This document shows, one piece after another, positions 1 to 7,768 of a DNA stretch of 40,055 bases. This DNA comes from Puniceicoccales bacterium (GTDB lineage: Bacteria; Verrucomicrobiota; Verrucomicrobiia; Opitutales; JAIRKQ01), in the NCBI GenBank assembly GCA_031257495.1, contig JAIRON010000041.1:1-40055 (forward strand), in the 5' to 3' direction. The notes below the pieces were generated by a model. It saw only the letters and a list, made by a program, of their open reading frames with translations, was not told where the DNA came from and searched no databases. Numbering within the stretch: position 1 is the stretch's first letter; each line of letters opens with the position of its first letter. A program made the position numbers and the translations under genes.

Positions 1-124
1 GCCGTGGTTCTATTACTCTATGAAACTTTTCTTCGCGGGCCCTTGTAGCGCGAGATTCTTTATTGGTACGGCAATTTCCTTTTAATATAGGGAATGCCGC
101 GTTATAACTTTGTCTGCTAATCAT
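1..124 (-). CDS. 5' end of an unrecognised gene cut by the window edge
   Basis: On the minus strand an ATG at 124 opens a frame that stays open for 41 codons to the window edge. The predicted start is MISRQSYNAAFPILKGN, followed by a strongly basic and acidic stretch rich in Arg, Lys and Glu. I do not recognise the family, and 41 codons is too short to judge. No clear ribosome binding site precedes the start. It would be divergent from the HEPN/nucleotidyltransferase pair to its right. It could be a chance open frame. Confidence 0.35.
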   Translation of the reverse strand, partial: MISRQSYNAAFPILKGNCRTNKESRATRAREEKFHRVIEPR

Positions 125-272
125 ATTTACGTTGGTTTTTCTATATTTTTTAAAAAACGGGTATGTTTAGAATATTTTTTAATAAATAAAGACTTTTTTT
201 TGATTTTTTTTAATAAAAACTTTTTGTTTTCCTGGGTTGACAATCCTGTATTTATGAAGCATCTTTCGGGTC

Positions 273-701
273 ATGGCCGAGGGAAAGTTAAACTTCGAGA
301 AACTTAACAATGCGGCGGTGGCTCTTGGAGATTCCTTAGGCGTTCTAGAAAATTTAACAGCAGAAGAACGGCGAAATGCTGCATTGGTACGCACGATTCA
401 ATCGGGAATCATCCAAAATTTTGAAGTGGCCTATGATCAGTGTTGGAAAATGATGAAACGTTGGCTGGATGTAAATATAGGCCGAGAAACACTTAACATC
501 ATAACACGCAAGGACTTATTTCGTGCAGCTGGTAAAAGTGGCATGATTAGCGACGCGGAAAAATGGTTTAAATTTCACTTCGCACGCAATGATGCTTCTC
601 ATAATTATGATTCGACGCTTGTGGTAGAAACCATTAAAATTGCTAGTGATTTTTTCGCCGAAATGCGTACACTGCGCCAATTTTTTTCCGAACATGCTTG
701 A
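273..701 (+). CDS. HEPN-type nucleotidyltransferase substrate-binding protein (HI0074 family)
   Basis: This 142-residue all-helical protein resembles the HI0074 family, which partners a minimal nucleotidyltransferase. Visible marks are the central NFEVAYDQCWKMMKRWL helix and, near the C-terminus, R105 and H110 in RNDASHNYD, which fit the R-x4-6-H signature of HEPN domains. The family is about 130-145 residues long, so this copy is full length. The start is the ATG at 273; no good ribosome binding site is visible. A TTGACA at 237-242 could be a -35 box, but I see no matching -10. The stop overlaps the next gene by 8 bases, so the two are translationally coupled. Known HEPN/MNT pairs often act as toxin-antitoxin modules in which the transferase modifies the HEPN partner; activity here is inferred. 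Confidence 0.85.
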   Translation: MAEGKLNFEKLNNAAVALGDSLGVLENLTAEERRNAALVRTIQSGIIQNFEVAYDQCWKMMKRWLDVNIGRETLNIITRKDLFRAAGKSGMISDAEKWFKFHFARNDASHNYDSTLVVETIKIASDFFAEMRTLRQFFSEHA

Positions 702-993
702 TATCGCTAAAAAACATTTGAAGCTTATCCACGAAGTACTTGGCCGCTTCCCCGCGTTGAAGGCAGTAAATATTGTGGCCTTTGGTTCCCGCGTAAATGG
801 AAAAGCAAAGAAATTTTCCGACCTTGACCTATGTCTGAAATTGCACGAAAAGCCAGATGAAAACTTATTGAACGATTTGCGCTATGCCTTTAGCGACAGT
901 GACTTACCTTTTTACGTAGATCTCGTTAACTACAGCACATGCTCGGATAGCTTCAAATCCATCATCGATAGGGAAAGTATTCCATTTTTATAA
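694..993 (+). CDS. minimal nucleotidyltransferase (MNT, HI0073/MntA-like)
   Basis: This small DNA-polymerase-beta-fold nucleotidyltransferase has 99 residues when started at the ATG at 694, which overlaps the HEPN gene stop. The longer open frame from 640 lies wholly inside the partner gene and is unlikely. The catalytic signature is complete: G31-S32-R33 followed by SDLDL with D43 and D45, and a third acidic residue D76 in YVDLV. These residues bind the two metals and the nucleotide. The size is normal for the family. Known members transfer AMP or another nucleotide to the HEPN partner, acting as antitoxin. The gene order is HEPN then MNT. No other toxin-antitoxin or defence gene is next to the pair. 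Confidence 0.87.
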   Translation: MLDIAKKHLKLIHEVLGRFPALKAVNIVAFGSRVNGKAKKFSDLDLCLKLHEKPDENLLNDLRYAFSDSDLPFYVDLVNYSTCSDSFKSIIDRESIPFL

Positions 994-1089
994 ACTTAAG
1001 CTTGGGTGGATTTGCTATTTTGGGACTCCGCTAAACGGGAAAAGTTTTTTTATTTCCGGAAAATGCCGAAAAGTGAATGAGAACAAATC

Positions 1090-1887
1090 CTAGCGATTTT
1101 CTATGATTGCGGAGTTGATTTTTGCCAAATCAATCTTCTTAACGTTCATAGAGGCTAAATTTCGCTGATGCATCAGATAGTCGAGATGTAGCAGTTGAAG
1201 GTCAATATCTTGGGACCCAAATGCGATTATCAGCCCATTTTTTAGAAAAACTTCTATGCGTGACCATGGAGCGCTGCTGCGGTGATCGTATTTTTTTAGG
1301 GAAAATTTTTTGATTTGCTCGTAAATTTCCGGATATTCGCTGTGCAATGCGTTTACGAGGTGTTCAACGGCCTTGATGCCTTCTATTTTCTTCATTCTAA
1401 GCGGAGATTGGGGAGATTTTTCAACTTTCAAATTGGCGTATGGTGTCGCCAATATTAAACTTTTTGGCATGCAAGCCGCTCTAAAGATGGATCCGTCCTT
1501 GGAATCCACGAATAAAAGCTCCTCTCGGCCATTGTTTTTGATTGCGAATTTTAGCAGAGGGTGCCTTTCGCTCATTTGGATGCTGAGAGCATCGGGGAAT
1601 TGTTTTTCGATGCAAACATCGCGGATTTGGCTGAACTCGAGGAGCCGTTTTTTCAAGGCAAAGATATCTATGTCAGATAGGAGTATGTTTTTTTTTATGG
1701 CCAAAGCTTTTGCGAGCCAGTGTGTAGTTACGGTGCCATCGGAACTAAATTGAATATTTCTCAGGGGAAGGTGGTTTTGCAGGGAATGCTTTGGAGTTAA
1801 ATTTTTTTCGAAAGAGTATAGCCCAAAGATGGCGACGATGAAAACTACCGCATAAAAAAAGTTTTTAGCTATACTTTTAAGTTTCAT
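1090..1887 (-). CDS. ftsQ: cell division protein FtsQ/DivIB
   Basis: This bitopic inner-membrane division protein links FtsB/FtsL to the septal synthesis enzymes. A short cytoplasmic basic tail (MKLKSIAKNF) leads into one hydrophobic helix (FYAVVFIVAIFGLYSF). A periplasmic POTRA domain follows, including LRNIQFSSDG and FPDALSIQMSERHPL. The beta domain shows the family's D-x-x-G-x-x-F pattern (VDSKDGSIF). I place the start at the ATG at 1887, giving 265 residues; an in-frame TTG at 1899 would add four. Neither has a convincing ribosome binding site. In many genomes ftsQ sits in the murein/division cluster between murB or ddl and ftsA, which should lie upstream of the gene; here the upstream neighbour is the divergent fabG. 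It is therefore apparently isolated from that cluster. Confidence 0.8.
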   Translation of the reverse strand: MKLKSIAKNFFYAVVFIVAIFGLYSFEKNLTPKHSLQNHLPLRNIQFSSDGTVTTHWLAKALAIKKNILLSDIDIFALKKRLLEFSQIRDVCIEKQFPDALSIQMSERHPLLKFAIKNNGREELLFVDSKDGSIFRAACMPKSLILATPYANLKVEKSPQSPLRMKKIEGIKAVEHLVNALHSEYPEIYEQIKKFSLKKYDHRSSAPWSRIEVFLKNGLIIAFGSQDIDLQLLHLDYLMHQRNLASMNVKKIDLAKINSAIIENR

Positions 1888-1981
1888 CCTGCGAAGCAAT
1901 TAAGAAATAATGACTTCCCTTCGGCAATATTTTTCTGTTTTGCATTGACGGTCTTTGCACATGTTTTACCACATGGAGCAA

Positions 1982-2734
1982 ATGACAAGTGAATCGAGTT
2001 TATCTGGTAAAATTTGCATCGTAACAGGGGCAGGCCGTGGAATCGGTAGAGCTACGGCTCTGAAACTGGCTTCAGCGGGAGCACACATGATTTGCGTCAG
2101 TAAAAATGAATCTTCCTGCGCATCTACAGCAAAGGAGATCCGGGAATCCGGCCATGGAGCGGAACACATTGCCGTAGATGCTTCCGATGGCAAGCTCGTG
2201 GCTGCGGTCTGTGAAAGCATTCTTTCCAAACACGGCGGTGTGGACATACTGATAAACAACGCTGGCATCGTGAGGGATAATCTGATGCTGCGCATGTCCG
2301 ATGAGGAGTGGAACGAAGTGATAAATACTAATTTAAGCAGCTGCTTCCATTGGACGAAGGGTTTGCTTAGGGCCATGGTAAAGAAGAGAAATGGGAGGAT
2401 TGTCAACTTGTCTTCCGTGGTGGGGTGTACTGGAAATTTTGGCCAGGCAAATTATGCAGCGGCAAAGGCCGGTGTTATAGGTTTTACCAAAAGTGTTGCC
2501 AGAGAGGTTGCAACGCGAGGAATCACAGTAAATGTAGTTGCTCCCGGATTTATTCAAACGGATATGACCAATACTTTGGGTAAAGACATCATTGAAAAGA
2601 TCAAAGAAACGATTCCCATGAAGCAATTGGGTGAAGTTGAAGATGTGGCGTCGGTTATAAAGTTTTTGTGCAGCGATGAAGCAAAGTATGTAACCGGACA
2701 GGTGATCCACGTTAATGGGGGGATGTACATGTGA
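1982..2734 (+). CDS. fabG: 3-oxoacyl-[acyl-carrier-protein] reductase FabG
   Basis: This short-chain dehydrogenase reduces 3-oxoacyl-ACP with NADPH in type II fatty-acid elongation. All family marks are present: the cofactor-binding TGAGRGIG near the N-terminus, NNAG after strand 4, the catalytic Ser in NLSSVVG with Tyr and Lys in YAAAKAG, and the loop PGFIQTDMT. The C-terminus VTGQVIHVNGGMYM is typical. I chose the ATG at 1982 because it gives 250 residues, the normal FabG length, and a GGAG lies at 1975-1978, rather close. Upstream in-frame starts at 1955 (TTG), 1961 and 1973 would add up to nine residues. It is followed by acpP and fabF in the classic order, so a shared transcript is likely. 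Confidence 0.95.
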   Translation: MTSESSLSGKICIVTGAGRGIGRATALKLASAGAHMICVSKNESSCASTAKEIRESGHGAEHIAVDASDGKLVAAVCESILSKHGGVDILINNAGIVRDNLMLRMSDEEWNEVINTNLSSCFHWTKGLLRAMVKKRNGRIVNLSSVVGCTGNFGQANYAAAKAGVIGFTKSVAREVATRGITVNVVAPGFIQTDMTNTLGKDIIEKIKETIPMKQLGEVEDVASVIKFLCSDEAKYVTGQVIHVNGGMYM

Positions 2735-2808
2735 AACTTGTGTGCAAAAAACACTTGCATAGGGATCTGGTTTCATTTTGTTGAGCTTTTGTTACATTAA
2801 TAAACATT

Positions 2809-3060
2809 ATGGCTACTATAGAAGAAAGGGTTCGTAAAATAATTGTTGACCAACTTGACGTTACGGAGGATCAGGTTACGGAGGATGCATCCTTCCTGGA
2901 TGACTTGGGAGCAGATTCTCTGGATACGGTCGAGCTTGTCATGGCCTTCGAAGAGGAGTTCAAGGACGAAATTAAGGGTGAAATCCCCGAGACTGAAGCT
3001 GAAAAAATGCGCACCGTCAAGGACGTTGTTACCTACATCAAAGCGAAGCTCGAAGAGTAA
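2809..3060 (+). CDS. acpP: acyl carrier protein
   Basis: This 83-residue acidic four-helix protein carries growing acyl chains on 4'-phosphopantetheine. The attachment serine is S37 in the invariant [10 protein letters not shown] motif. The protein is slightly longer than the usual 77-80 residues because the loop after helix II ([19 protein letters not shown]) carries a few extra residues. It lies 74 bases after fabG and 19 before fabF, the common bacterial order. No Shine-Dalgarno sequence precedes the ATG although this is normally among the most highly expressed genes. A 5-base inverted repeat (TGCAA...TTGCA) lies in the fabG-acpP gap. Confidence 0.97.
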   Translation: MATIEERVRKIIVDQLDVTEDQVTEDASFLDDLGADSLDTVELVMAFEEEFKDEIKGEIPETEAEKMRTVKDVVTYIKAKLEE

Positions 3061-3079
3061 GCTGTAATTAGATGTAACA

Positions 3080-4348
3080 ATGTCTCATAGGTTGGAGCAA
3101 TTTTCTGTTGGCAACAGGGTTGTTGTTACAGGGCTTGGAGTTGTGACTTCCCTTGGGATCGGGATCGCAAAGCTTTGGAATAATGTTATTGCCGGTAGGA
3201 GTGGCATAGGTGTTGTTCAGTCCTTTGACGTTTCGAATTTTTCCTGCAAGATTGCAGGGGAAATTTTGGATTTCAAGGTGTCGGACTATATGGATCTAAA
3301 ATTAGCTAAGCGCAGTGATTTATTTGTTCACTATGCCATAGCTGGAGCAAGATTAGCCCTGGATGATGCCAATATCAAAAATGGAGAGATTGACCCGGAA
3401 AGATTTGGAGTTTTGATTGGTTCCGGCATAGGTGGCATGCAAACCATCGACGAACAATCCCGTGTTTTTCACGAAAGAGGAGCTCGCTACGTTTCGCCAT
3501 TCATGATTCCGTCTTTGATTAACAATATAGCGCCGGGAATGGTGGCCATAGAGTTAAATGCTCGAGGACCAAATTTCAGTGCTGTTAGCGCCTGCACATC
3601 CGGTACTCACGCCATTGGAGAGGCATACCACATGCTCAAGTTGGGGAAGGCGGACGTGATGCTGGCCGGTGGCACGGAGGCTGCCGTTAGTCCGTTGAGC
3701 TTTGCTGGATTTTGTGCTATGCGGGCCATGTCAACATCCTGCAATGACCACCCGGAGGAGGCTAGTCGCCCCTTTGATGCCACGCGTGACGGCTTCGTGA
3801 TGGCCAATGGTTCAGGAGTCGTGGTTTTGGAAACTTTGAAACATGCAATTGGGCGTAAAGCTCACATATATTGCGAACTTGCGGGGTACTCTGCAAGCTG
3901 CGATGCGTACCACATGACAAGCCCTGACCCAGAGGCGAAGGGCTTGACGAAATGTTTTTCCGATCTGTTCCGGGAAACAGGTTTATCCGCTACCGATGTG
4001 GACTATATAAACGCTCACGGCACATCAACGCAATACAACGACAAGGCCGAAACTAAAGCCATAAGTAATGCTTTTGGCGACCATGCTAAGAAATTGCTCA
4101 TAAGCTCGACGAAGAGCATGACTGGCCATTTACTCGGTGCAGCCGGTGGACTGGAAGCTGCCATTTGTGCCAAGGTTGTAGAAACTGGAAAGGTTCCTCC
4201 GACTATAAATTACAAAAACCAGGACCCCGAGTGCTACTTAAACTATGTGCCGAATGGGAGTGTGGATGCGGATATTAAGGTCGCGATCAGTGATAATTTA
4301 GGATTTGGCGGGCAAAATGGGGCGCTATTGTTCAAAAAGTTCAGCTGA
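3080..4348 (+). CDS. fabF: 3-oxoacyl-[acyl-carrier-protein] synthase II (FabF)
   Basis: This condensing enzyme elongates acyl-ACP with malonyl-ACP. The thiolase fold is complete at 422 residues. The nucleophile is C172 in SAVSACTSGTHAIG, and the two catalytic histidines lie in INAHGTST and SMTGHLLGAAGG. The C-terminal glycine-rich SDNLGFGGQNGALLF is typical. CTSG replaces the more common CATG around the nucleophile, a tolerated variation. The gene starts 19 bases after the acpP stop, at the ATG at 3080. An AT-rich hairpin that overlaps the stop codon may end the fabG-acpP-fabF transcript. Confidence 0.96.
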   Translation: MSHRLEQFSVGNRVVVTGLGVVTSLGIGIAKLWNNVIAGRSGIGVVQSFDVSNFSCKIAGEILDFKVSDYMDLKLAKRSDLFVHYAIAGARLALDDANIKNGEIDPERFGVLIGSGIGGMQTIDEQSRVFHERGARYVSPFMIPSLINNIAPGMVAIELNARGPNFSAVSACTSGTHAIGEAYHMLKLGKADVMLAGGTEAAVSPLSFAGFCAMRAMSTSCNDHPEEASRPFDATRDGFVMANGSGVVVLETLKHAIGRKAHIYCELAGYSASCDAYHMTSPDPEAKGLTKCFSDLFRETGLSATDVDYINAHGTSTQYNDKAETKAISNAFGDHAKKLLISSTKSMTGHLLGAAGGLEAAICAKVVETGKVPPTINYKNQDPECYLNYVPNGSVDADIKVAISDNLGFGGQNGALLFKKFS

Positions 4349-4358
4349 TTTTTTGAAC
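4330..4358 (+). terminator. possible terminator hairpin overlapping the fabF stop
   Basis: GTTCAAAAA at 4330-4338 can pair with TTTTTGAAC at 4350-4358, a perfect 9-bp stem with an 11-base loop that contains the fabF stop codon. T-rich sequence follows shortly (GATTTTTATAAATATTTTTT). The stem is AT-rich, so it would be a weak intrinsic terminator and may be chance. Confidence 0.3.
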
Positions 4359-4438
4359 CGTTGATTTTTATAAATATTTTTTGTTGCAAAAAAAGCTGGT
4401 AATTCCCGATTTGATCGTTGTATACGTAAATCCATAGT

Positions 4439-6133
4439 ATGACCAAGCGACTGGCCTATGTTATTTTCGCTCTGACGATTGCGTTTTTCGGTATATTTTT
4501 TGCCTGGCCTATTTGGCAGGTGTTAAAGGGAGGTTTTATGGATGGCAATGGGCATTTTACCATGGCCTACATACTTGCCGTTTTGGATAGCCACGTCTAC
4601 ATGAAAGGAATTTTGAATTCCATCTTTCTCGGTGTTGTTACAACAATTTTGGCGCTGCTAATTGCCCTTCCTCTGGCTTATTTTGCCGATCGTTACCAAT
4701 TTCCAGGAAAGAAATTTTTTGTAAATATCGTTCTGCTTCCCATAATGTTGCCGCCATTTGTCGGTGCAATTGGTATTCAGCAAATATTTGGTACGCGGGG
4801 AGTTATAAATCTCATTTTGCTAAAATTTGGCATCATTGACAGCGCACATTTGATAGATTGGCTTGGAAATTACAAATTCCTAGGAATGTGTCTGTTGAGC
4901 GCATTGAGCCTGTATCCAATCCTGTACCTGAATATTTTGTCTTCCCTGGCAAATATAGACCCTGCCATGGAGGAGGCTGCCGGTAATCTTGGCTGTCACG
5001 GCTTGAGGCGTTATTTTAAAATAACTTTTCCCCTGATTCGCTCCGGCGTATTTGCCGGTTCCACGCTCGTTTTCATATGGGCGTTTACGGAGCTGGGTGT
5101 GCCACTCATTTTCGATTACAATCGCGTCGTATCTGTCCAAATTTACAATGGATTAAAGGAGATTGGAAGCAAGCCGACGCCATATGCCTTGGTTAGTGTG
5201 GTGTTAGCGCTATCATTGGTATTTTATCTCATCGGAAAGATTGCGGCCGGGCGGCAGAACTATGCCATGATGGCAAAGGCTTCCCAAAGTGCTTCAACGA
5301 GAAAAATCGGCATATTTAGAAAAATGTTCTGTTGCGTTCTGTTTCTTGGGATAACTTTTGCAGCAATTATGCCTCATTTGTCGGTTGTGATAACTTCCTT
5401 TGCCGGGGATTGGTACAACTCAATCTTGCCCAATGTTTGGACGTTAAATAACTACAAAATTACCCTCGGCCATCCACTGACAATTCCCGCTATAAAAAAC
5501 AGTCTGGTTTATTCCTGTTTCGCCACGTTGGTTACAATGATGCTTGGGATTGCCATATCCTTCGTTGTTGTTCGTTCAAAAATTTGGGGGCGCGATATTT
5601 TGGACACAATTACGATGCTACCCCTTGCTGTGCCTGGATTAGTCATGGCATTTGGTTACCTTGCCATGAGCCAGAAAGGTAGGGGTTTTGAATTTTTAAA
5701 TCCCATTGAAAATCCCACCATGTTGCTGATACTGTCTTATTCTGTCAGAAAATTACCATTCATGGTGCGCTCGGCAGTGGCCGGGTTGCAGCAGATGAGC
5801 TACAGCTATGAGGAGGCTGCGCAGAACCTCGGCTGTTCCCCGTTAAAGGCGAGTCTCATCGTGACTTTCCCTCTGATAATTGCAAATTTACTGGCGGGGG
5901 GATTGCTAGTGTTTTCCCAGACCATGCTGGAAGTTTCCGATTCGCTGATTTTGGCACAAAAGCAGCAATTTTATCCCATCACTAAAGCGATTTATGAGTT
6001 GATGAATCTGTTTGGCGACGGTCCATTTTTGGCCTGTGCACTGGGAGTATGGTCCATGGCTTTCCTGGCCACAACGATCGTAGGAGCATCCATATTTATG
6101 GGAAAAAATTTCGGAGTCATTTTTCGCGCATGA
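4439..6133 (+). CDS. iron(III)-type ABC transporter permease, double-domain (FbpB-like)
   Basis: This 564-residue polytopic inner-membrane protein contains two fused BPD-type permease domains, as in FbpB/SfuB/ThiP proteins. Each half has the EAA loop that contacts the ATPase: MEEAAGNLGCHGLRRYF at about residue 178 and YEEAAQNLGCSPLKASL at about residue 457, each followed by TFPLI. Roughly twelve hydrophobic helices are visible. The segment LEVSDSLILAQKQQFYPITKAIYEL after the second loop resembles iron(III) permeases, so iron is the likeliest substrate; related families carry thiamine, phosphonate, spermidine or sulfate. No ATP-binding or substrate-binding subunit is adjacent, so partners must be encoded elsewhere. 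The start is the ATG at 4439, 90 bases after fabF. Confidence 0.87.
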   Translation: MTKRLAYVIFALTIAFFGIFFAWPIWQVLKGGFMDGNGHFTMAYILAVLDSHVYMKGILNSIFLGVVTTILALLIALPLAYFADRYQFPGKKFFVNIVLLPIMLPPFVGAIGIQQIFGTRGVINLILLKFGIIDSAHLIDWLGNYKFLGMCLLSALSLYPILYLNILSSLANIDPAMEEAAGNLGCHGLRRYFKITFPLIRSGVFAGSTLVFIWAFTELGVPLIFDYNRVVSVQIYNGLKEIGSKPTPYALVSVVLALSLVFYLIGKIAAGRQNYAMMAKASQSASTRKIGIFRKMFCCVLFLGITFAAIMPHLSVVITSFAGDWYNSILPNVWTLNNYKITLGHPLTIPAIKNSLVYSCFATLVTMMLGIAISFVVVRSKIWGRDILDTITMLPLAVPGLVMAFGYLAMSQKGRGFEFLNPIENPTMLLILSYSVRKLPFMVRSAVAGLQQMSYSYEEAAQNLGCSPLKASLIVTFPLIIANLLAGGLLVFSQTMLEVSDSLILAQKQQFYPITKAIYELMNLFGDGPFLACALGVWSMAFLATTIVGASIFMGKNFGVIFRA

Positions 6134-6184
6134 TTTTGAAACAAAATCCTTTTGTTTTGCCGGATCTGCGTTACATTCGGACCC

Positions 6185-7765
6185 ATGGATAGCGTTACTG
6201 AGCCCGTCGTTTTGATAATTCGCGATGGTTGGGGAGAAAATCACAATTCCGTCGAAGATAGCGTTAATGCGGTTAAGCTCGCCAAAATAGAGTTTTCAAG
6301 TCACCTGAGTAAGAGTTGCCCCCGCACGGAGATTTTCGCTTCCGGATTGGCCGTTGGTTTGCCCGATGGAATCATGGGAAACAGCGAAGTGGGGCATCAA
6401 AACATTGGAGCCGGCCGCATCGTCGATCAAGAAATAGTTCGCATCGATAAATCCATTGCCGATGGCTCTTTCGAGAAAAATGAAACCATTGTTGCCTCCT
6501 TCGATAATGTGCAGAAGCATCACTCAAAGCTACACCTGTTCGGGTTGTGTTCTGACGGTGGGGTGCATTCGGCCCTGAGGCATTTGTATGCTCTGCTGCG
6601 TTGCGCTAAAAATGCAAATTTGGATAGGGTATACATACATTTTTTTGCCGATGGGAGAGACACTCCACAAAAGAGTGGCATAAATTTTTTATCCGAAATT
6701 GAAAGCTTTTGTGCCAAAATTGGTGTGGGAAAGATTGCCACTGTTATCGGACGTTTTTTTGCAATGGATCGGGACAAGCGTTGGGCCAGGGTTAGGCAGG
6801 CCTATGACTGTTTGACCGGCATTGGAGAGTGTCAAACGGCAACATCCCCCAAATTAGCTATCAGCAATTATTATAACTTTCCATCCGACGGAGGGAAGGT
6901 GGGGGACGAATTCATTCCCCCAACGAAGATAATTTCAAATACGGGTGAGTTTGAAGGGAAAATCGAAAACGATGACAGCGTGATATTTTTTAACTTCCGC
7001 GGAGATCGCCCCCGCGAATTAACTCACGCCTTTCTGGATGAGCATTTTACTGAATTTTCCCGTGAAAAGTTTCTGTCTCTTTACTATGCCACTTTTACCG
7101 AATATGAGGCTGGGCTGACAAAAAATGTCGTTTTTCAGCGTCCACCAAAGATGAAAAACATCTTGGGAGAGTATATTAGTTCCATCGGTTTGAAACAATT
7201 TCGCTGCGCAGAGACGGAAAAGTACGCCCACGTCACATTTTTTTTCAACGATTACCGTGAGGAGCCGTTTTCTGGCGAGGATCGGGTGCTGATTCCAAGC
7301 CCACGTGACATTGAAACCTACGATGAAAGGCCGGAAATGAGCGCATTTTTGGTAAAAGATGCCGTCAAAGAAGCAATTTTGAGCAGAAAATACGCTCTAG
7401 TTGTGGTCAATTTTGCCAATCCCGATATGGTAGGTCATACGGGGAACTTGCAAGCAGCGATCAAGGCGGCGGAAGTTGTTGATAAATGCATCAAGGAGAT
7501 CCTGCTATGCCTGGATGGGGTGAACGGTTCCGCCCTAGTTACCGCTGACCATGGAAATTTGGAGTGCATGGTTGACCTCAAAACTGGGCAGCCTCACACT
7601 CAGCATACGACAAATCCAGTGGAAGTTGTACTCTATGGACCAAAAGTAAACTCTTTCAAATTGCGCCAAAGTGGCTGTTTGGCCGACATTGCCCCAACCC
7701 TGTTGGAAATTATGGAACTTGAGCAACCGCAGGAAATGACAGGAACTTCTTTGATCGCACATTAA
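6185..7765 (+). CDS. gpmI: 2,3-bisphosphoglycerate-independent phosphoglycerate mutase
   Basis: This enzyme interconverts 3- and 2-phosphoglycerate in glycolysis through a phosphoserine intermediate and two Mn ions, in the cytosol. The catalytic serine is S67 in MGNSEVGHQNIGAGR, the N-terminal metal aspartate D14 is in IIRDGWGEN, and other family signatures are ADGRDTP, GRFFAMDRDKRW, NFANPDMVGHTG and TADHGN. The length of 526 residues fits the family. I use the ATG at 6185 rather than an upstream in-frame TTG at 6152, because MDSVTEPVVLIIRDGWG matches the usual N-terminal layout. The gene begins about 50 bases after the permease gene and ends 3 bases from the convergent response regulator, leaving no room for a separate terminator. 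Confidence 0.95.
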   Translation: MDSVTEPVVLIIRDGWGENHNSVEDSVNAVKLAKIEFSSHLSKSCPRTEIFASGLAVGLPDGIMGNSEVGHQNIGAGRIVDQEIVRIDKSIADGSFEKNETIVASFDNVQKHHSKLHLFGLCSDGGVHSALRHLYALLRCAKNANLDRVYIHFFADGRDTPQKSGINFLSEIESFCAKIGVGKIATVIGRFFAMDRDKRWARVRQAYDCLTGIGECQTATSPKLAISNYYNFPSDGGKVGDEFIPPTKIISNTGEFEGKIENDDSVIFFNFRGDRPRELTHAFLDEHFTEFSREKFLSLYYATFTEYEAGLTKNVVFQRPPKMKNILGEYISSIGLKQFRCAETEKYAHVTFFFNDYREEPFSGEDRVLIPSPRDIETYDERPEMSAFLVKDAVKEAILSRKYALVVVNFANPDMVGHTGNLQAAIKAAEVVDKCIKEILLCLDGVNGSALVTADHGNLECMVDLKTGQPHTQHTTNPVEVVLYGPKVNSFKLRQSGCLADIAPTLLEIMELEQPQEMTGTSLIAH

Positions 7766-7768
7766 AGC

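Noticed and set aside
110-307. A 65-codon plus-strand frame before the HEPN gene
   Set aside because: It overlaps the start of the HEPN gene in another frame and encodes a Phe-rich, T-tract-driven sequence without known features.
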